Shown here piece by piece: positions 6,676 to 11,000 of a DNA stretch of 11,000 nucleotides. Positions within the stretch are counted from its first letter, which is position 1, and each line of letters starts with the position of its first letter. The position numbers were made by a program, and so were the translations under genes. The stretch is from contig JACVTC010000160.1 of NCBI GenBank assembly GCA_016946835.1, forward strand, positions 184,001-195,000. The letters run 5' to 3'. The DNA comes from Neocallimastix lanati (nom. inval.) (taxonomy: Eukaryota; Neocallimastigomycota; Neocallimastigomycetes; Neocallimastigales; Neocallimastigaceae). The notes below the pieces were generated by a model. That model saw only the letters and a program-made list of their open reading frames with translations, did not search any database and was not told the DNA's origin.

Positions 6676-7480
6676 TTATATTAAATATTTTTTTTAATAA
6701 TTTATATTCATTTATTTACTATTATTTTTTTTAAAATTTATTTTATATTATTTAATATTTATTTATTTTTTATTTTATATATATTAATAAATACATACAT
6801 TTTAACTTTATATTTCTTATTTTGTTCTAATATATATTATTTTTAAAAAAGTTTATAAAAAATTTTTTTTATATAAATACTTAAATATCCTAATTTTGAA
6901 AAATTTTTTCATAGTAATTTCCAATATTAATTTTTTTTTATTTTTTTTTTTTTTTTTTTTTTTTTTTGGATTTTTTATTGTTTAACTGTTTTTTTTATTT
7001 TCAAATTCAGTAGCTTTATAATTTTATAAACATTAATACCATTTAAAAGACTTTTTTAATAGTATTAAAAGGAAAAACAAAAACATAAAAACAAATATTA
7101 AAAAAAAACATAAAAATAAAGTAATACTTTTTTAAATTAATCAAGTTACTTTATTTTTATAATTGAAAACATTAAAAATATTTTGTAATTTAATGTTTTA
7201 GCTAATATTGAAAAATCAATAATATAGTAATATATACTAAAAACCAAATTAATATATATATTTATAACTCAAAAAAAGATATAAAAGTATGAATATTTAT
7301 TTATTCTTTAAGAAATAATATCAAACTTTACTAATATATAAATAAGTATTAAGTAATTTTTAACATTGTCAAAAGGAAAATATAAAAAAAATAATTATTC
7401 CTAATGTATCCTTATTCGATATCATAAATAAAACAATTTTTAACACCACATAAAATAATAATTATACCAAATACTATATG
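6676..7480. other. long AT-rich spacer, no gene seen
   Basis: Contains a 27-base T homopolymer at 6941-6967, several shorter T-runs and AAACATAAAAACA repeats near 7076-7115. No coding frame of note was found on either strand. Confidence 0.6.
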
Positions 7481-7703
7481 TAAGTTACCAATTAACGTTC
7501 GTAAGTCATAGCGCACATAAAAAATATCAAATAATATTTAAGAAAATATTTATCGTTGGATAAAATTTATGTATATAACTTAGTTGTACTTTTTTTATTC
7601 CTTTTTTTTTAAAAAAAGTGAATATTAATACTAATAATAAAAATAAAAATTTGTACATTTAATATTGTTTCAACAGTCAACATATTAAATTTTTATTCTT
7701 TAA
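7481..7703. other. spacer with one short complex islet
   Basis: Positions 7485-7520 include ACGTTCGTAAGTCATAGCGC, a cluster of G/C unlike its neighbours, but nothing links it to a gene. The rest is A/T-rich. Around 7600-7617 T8 is followed by A7, a small palindrome. Confidence 0.4.
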
Positions 7704-7760
7704 TTTCTATTTGCTTTTTTTGTTTTTCTCAATCAATTATAAATCATTGAAAGCAAATAG

Positions 7761-7763
<3 letters not shown>
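7704..7763. repeat. 14-bp perfect hairpin before poly(A)
   Basis: TTTCTATTTGCTTT at 7704-7717 is the exact reverse complement of AAAGCAAATAGAAA at 7750-7763. Inside, TCAAT near 7729-7733 pairs with ATTGA at 7746-7750, giving a nested stem. The right arm runs directly into a 35-base A homopolymer. A stem followed by poly(A) recalls the tail of a retroposed or poly(A)-bearing element, but that is inference. Confidence 0.75.
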
Positions 7764-7796
<33 letters not shown>

Positions 7797-7875
7797 GAAC
7801 CAAGAAGAATATTAAAATAATTTAAGCCAAAAAAAAAAAAAAAAAAAAAAACGAAAAAGATATAATAATTTAAGT

Positions 7876-7916
<41 letters not shown>

Positions 7917-8000
7917 GTAAAAGATATTGTAATAATTTAAGTCAAAAAAAAAAAAAAAAAAAAAAAAAAAACTATACATATTAAAATTAATTTAAAAGGA
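7761..8000. repeat. interspersed poly(A)/core repeat array
   Basis: Pure A runs at 7761-7795 (35), 7829-7851 (23), 7877-7915 (39) and 7944-7971 (28) alternate with a related core: CG + AA-rich + GATAT...AATAATTTAAGTC. Cores lie at 7796-7828, 7852-7876 and 7916-7943, with a diverged fourth at 7972-8000. Each core begins CG (CT in the last) and ends in GYC except the last. The cores are conserved while the A tracts vary, as in tandem amplification of a unit with an unstable homopolymer. Confidence 0.85.
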
Positions 8001-8207
8001 AACACATATACAATATTTCAAGATAACGAATTTATTGTTGAAGTTTTTTTTTTTTTTAAAAAAAAAAGCTACAAATAACAAGAAAACAGTAAAACATTAG
8101 TAATTTAAAAGTTCAAAATATTTTTTAATTTCACTCTAAGAAAAAAAAAAAAAAAAAAAAAAGCCAAAAAAAAAAAAAAATAAGAAAAAAAAATTAAAAT
8201 CAATATA

Positions 8208-8238
<31 letters not shown>

Positions 8239-8320
8239 AACACGTTAGGACATATTTTGTAGTAAAAAAAAGATTAAGCAATAATTTATTATTATTTTTT
8301 TATTTTAATAAAAATAAAAA
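8001..8320. other. homopolymer-rich upstream spacer
   Basis: Includes T14-A10-like palindromic runs near 8045-8068, A runs at about 8142-8161 and 8166-8180, and a 26-base T run at 8213-8238. No gene is present. Long A/T runs are typical of intergenic DNA upstream of Dictyostelium genes. Confidence 0.6.
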
Positions 8321-8409
8321 AAAATACATATATATATCGCTTTTTCAATTTTTCAGTTTCAGTTTTCACTTTTCTTTTTATTTAGTTAATAATAAATTGT
8401 ATATTCAAA
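8321..8409 (+). promoter_or_regulatory. TATA-like and T-rich core promoter region of the F-box gene
   Basis: ACATATATATATC at about 8326-8338 is TATA-like. It is followed by CTTTTTCAATTTTTCAG and more pyrimidine-rich sequence, then by an A/T-rich leader ending TTCAAAATG. A TATA box followed by an oligo(dT) stretch near the transcription start is the known Dictyostelium core-promoter layout, and A residues before ATG are its usual start context. The transcription start is not determinable here, and TATA-like words are common by chance in this DNA. Confidence 0.4.
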
Positions 8410-10574
8410 ATGAAGTATAATAATAATAATAATAATAATTCAGTATTACCACCAGAAATTTTACATCAAATATATAAATCATTGAAACCAAAGCAAAGAT
8501 TTTGTCAGATTCCATTAGTATGTTCTGATTGGAATAAAGCTTGTCGATCTCAACCATTAGCTATTGAAATGGATTTATCTATTCATTTCAGTATATTTGA
8601 ACGTTATTTCTACCAAAATGCTGTTCGTATTTCACGAATTCAACCTAATTGTTCATTAAGTACTATCAATACTTTACCATGTAAAGTTAAGAATAACGAA
8701 ACTTTGGAAGGAGGAGAATTTGAAGCATTATATGGTACATGTAAAACTGATATTAAGTATCAACCAATAATATTTAAAAGGGAAAGAGGTGAAAGTGGTA
8801 TAAAAGTGATTACAATGAATAATAGTAATTTTAAAGTTAAGGAATTACTTCAAGAAGGATTAAAAAAGAAATGGAATGTTTTAAGTAATGGTAAGGATGT
8901 ACCAAATCGTAAATTAATACCGGTATTTAAGAATGTTCAATTTTATGTAGAATCACCAGCATTATGGTTTGATCCAATGAAATATGATTATTTTTTACCT
9001 GTAATACATGAAATTTTTAATTCGATATCTCCATATGCTCCAGAGCGTCTTGATGTAGGATTAATTAGTTTACCTGTACTTTATCAAATTCCTGTTAATA
9101 TAAAGCATTTAACCTTGTGTTTATTAATGAGAGATTATGGTGAAGCTATAAAATATATCTGTAATAATTTTAAACATTTAGAAAGTCTTGATTTAACTGT
9201 AAAATCTAATCATGTATTTACTCCAGAATTAAATGATATAATAAAATCTAAAAATTCCTCTAATAAAATTCAAATGAATAGTGAATTTAAGAATAGTGAT
9301 ATGTTTGGTAAATATTTATTTATTTATTTATTTATTATTATTAATATTATAAATATATATATCATTTACAAACTTTCTTAATTTTAATAATACATATATT
9401 ATTTAATTTATATAATAAAATATTTTATTTTATTTTGTATAAATTTTTTTAATTTTATATTTTATTTTATATTTATATTATTTTTTATATTTATATTAAT
9501 TTTAATATTTTATTATATTATATTATATTATATTATATTATATTATATTATATTATATTTTTTAATATTTTACACTTTCATTCTACATCACTATTTATTT
9601 TAAATTATTTTTTATCTATTATTTTTTATATTTTTATGTTATTATTATTTATATATATATATATATATATATTTTAAACTAATAAATAAATATTAGCTCA
9701 TCAATATAATATGAGTTACCTTTCAACAAATACAAATGATATTCTTATTGAACCAGAAAAATTTCGTGATTTAGTTAAATTAAAAAATCTTCAAAAATTT
9801 TCAATTCATAATCCAGTTAAACAAATTTCAAATGTTAAACTTATGTATCATATATTATCAACAGCTAAATCATTAAAAGAACTTTCCTTTAGTCCTCGTC
9901 TTCTTTTAACAAGAGTAGACGATAGGCATTTAATTTCTATGATTCATTCACTTGTAAAATTATATCATTTAGATTTTGAAAATCCATATATAGAATTATG
10001 GAATCTAATAAAAACATGCAATAATATCACAGAACTTTCTTTGAATTATACCCATTCATATCTTACTACTTTAGTCAGAGAAGCTTTTATAGAAAATGGA
10101 CGTCGTTCCACTATAAATGTTCGTGATAATACTGATACTTCGATAGCTTTAGTTACTTCTCCAACCACTCGTGAAAGACGTTTTAATGAATTGTTCCATA
10201 CCAGATTAAATAGAAATAGTGTACATATTATGCGTCGTAATAGTAATAATGGCAATAGCAACAACAACAACAACAACAATAATCATCAAAATCAACAAGA
10301 TAGTAAAGTATCTGAAGATTATTTTGAAAAATCTATTCGTGGTATAGCAAGCTGTTTCCCAAATTTAGAGAAGTTACAAATTTCATGGCAAGCTACCAAC
10401 ACAACTTCAAATCATGATTATACAGTTTCTATTCAAAAAATAGTTGAAAATTTAACTTATTTAAAGAGTAAGACTAAACTTAAATCAATTACAATGTTAT
10501 ATAAGAATCCAAAATTAGTATCTAAACTTGAAAAAGCTTTAGGTAAAAATGTAGAAATTAAAGTATACCAATAA
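8410..10574 (+). CDS. F-box-like protein with LRR-like repeats (two exons)
   Basis: The coding sequence is 8410-9307 joined to 9697-10574, 591 residues. The start follows AAA at an AAAATG context and is the first ATG of the open frame. After a seven-Asn run, residues about 12-46 form an F-box-like motif: LPPEI at 13-17, then IPLVC at 34-38 and W41. Later hydrophobic periodic segments look like degenerate leucine-rich repeats: HLTLCLL and HLESLDL in exon 1, and NLQKFSI, SLKELSF, LYHLDF, NITELSLN and NLEKLQI in exon 2. An Asn/Gln-rich insert lies at about residues 481-501. F-box proteins usually bind Skp1 and bring substrates to SCF ubiquitin ligases, with the LRR part choosing the target; here this is inferred from architecture. 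No signal peptide or membrane segment is seen, so a cytosolic or nuclear protein is expected. Sampled G+C of 15 in 60 bases (9061-9120) contrasts with the flanks. The function is not known more precisely. Confidence 0.85.
9308..9696 (+). other. intron of the F-box gene (389 bp)
   Basis: The donor is G|GTAAAT at 9307/9308 and the acceptor is TATTAG| at 9696. Exon 1 leaves one base (G) and exon 2 supplies CT, so the split codon reads GCT (Ala300) and continues HQYNMSYL in the frame of the downstream open region. The next AG, inside ATGAG at 9714-9715, would shift the frame and hit a stop. The interior is almost only A and T, with stops in every frame, a (TTATA)n run and a TA run. Unspliced RNA would stop at 9379-9381 after 24 extra residues. 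Confidence 0.85.
9500..9561. repeat. (TTATA)n pentamer microsatellite in the intron
   Basis: About eleven consecutive ATATT/TTATA units inside the intron. A separate TA dinucleotide run lies at about 9650-9672, just before the splice acceptor region. Both would make intron length variable between strains. Confidence 0.85.
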
Positions 10575-10687
10575 TTATATCTTATTATTATTATTGTAAT
10601 ATTTTTTTTTTTTTTTTCGTTCTTTATAAAAAAAAAAAATATGGTAATATATACAATAGATTAAAAGAATAAAAATAATAATAATAA

Positions 10688-10727
<40 letters not shown>

Positions 10728-11000
10728 GGTGGAATATATATATATAAAACAAAATAACAATAATTTGTTCATTTAGATCGTAAATAATATATATATATAT
10801 TATATATATGAAAAAGTTTGAATTAAATTTTATTTTATTAAAAAAAAAAAAAAAAAAGATCATATAATATTTAATACTAAAATATTAATGATAAAAATAA
10901 TGATAAAATTTCTCTCTTTTTTTTTTTTTTTTTTATCTTTAAACTTAATAACCAAGAGAAAAAATAATAATAATTATTATTGAATATCAAAAATTAATAA
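10575..11000. other. 3' flank of the F-box gene, no gene seen
   Basis: After the TAA stop the sequence is A/T-rich with a T run at about 10602-10618, an A run at about 10690-10724 (about 35 bases), TA repeats near 10787-10809, an A run near 10841-10857 and a T run near 10917-10934. AATAAA words occur at about 10683-10692 and could serve as polyadenylation signals, but such words are frequent by chance here. Minus-strand open frames in this stretch are homopolymers read as Phe, Ile and Tyr and are not genes. Confidence 0.6.

Noticed and set aside
7761-8000. CRISPR-like repeat/spacer pattern
   Set aside because: The alternating parts are poly(A) homopolymers and related cores, not conserved repeats with unique spacers.
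10046-10279. 77-codon minus-strand open frame
   Set aside because: Antisense shadow of the F-box exon; its poly-Leu start is the complement of the Asn tract.
9711-10574. Separate gene starting at Met 9711
   Set aside because: The frame is open upstream of this Met to a good splice acceptor at 9696, and it joins exon 1 in phase; an internal methionine is the simpler reading.
10575-10863. Overlapping minus-strand frames of 65 and 79 codons
   Set aside because: They consist of poly(A) and A/T runs read as Phe/Ile/Tyr/Lys; no gene-like content.

Overview
The window looks like nuclear DNA from a dictyostelid social amoeba (Dictyostelium-like). The reasons are extreme A+T content outside coding DNA (one sampled 60-base line, 901-960, has a single G or C), very long A and T homopolymers, dense short-period microsatellites, A/T-ending codons, asparagine runs inside the protein, an AAAATG start context and a GT...AG intron made almost only of A and T. 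Other extremely AT-rich eukaryotes with poly-Asn proteins, such as anaerobic gut fungi, are not excluded. Nothing bacterial, viral or CRISPR-like is visible.

Layout. Positions 1-8400 hold no gene that can be called with confidence. This stretch is a patchwork of simple-sequence arrays: a 44-bp minisatellite at 20-310, five arrays of one A/T heptamer (three reading AAATAAT and two reading the complementary ATTATTT), and (TTTTA)n pentamer tracts. Several hairpin-forming inverted repeats lie between them, together with long poly(A) or poly(T) runs. A few islands of normal-complexity sequence stand out. The largest is 2256-2700, where two sampled lines are 38-42% G+C. It has nested potential RNA stems and a CCCATAA word like the upstream element of Dictyostelium small-RNA genes. 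A second island at 5085-5276 keeps an open minus-strand frame with no Met, and 4863-4976 holds a shorter one in the same orientation. These are the best candidates for unannotated RNA genes, exons or gene relics.

Positions 8410-10574 carry the one clear gene, on the plus strand: an F-box-like protein with leucine-rich-repeat-like segments. It is read from two exons, 8410-9307 and 9697-10574, joined across a 389-bp intron. The frame is preserved and gives 591 residues. A TATA-like sequence followed by T-rich DNA lies just upstream, and poly(A)/poly(T)-rich spacer follows the stop. By family knowledge such proteins usually act as substrate receptors of SCF ubiquitin ligases. The target cannot be read from the sequence. 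No other gene in the window offers functional context.
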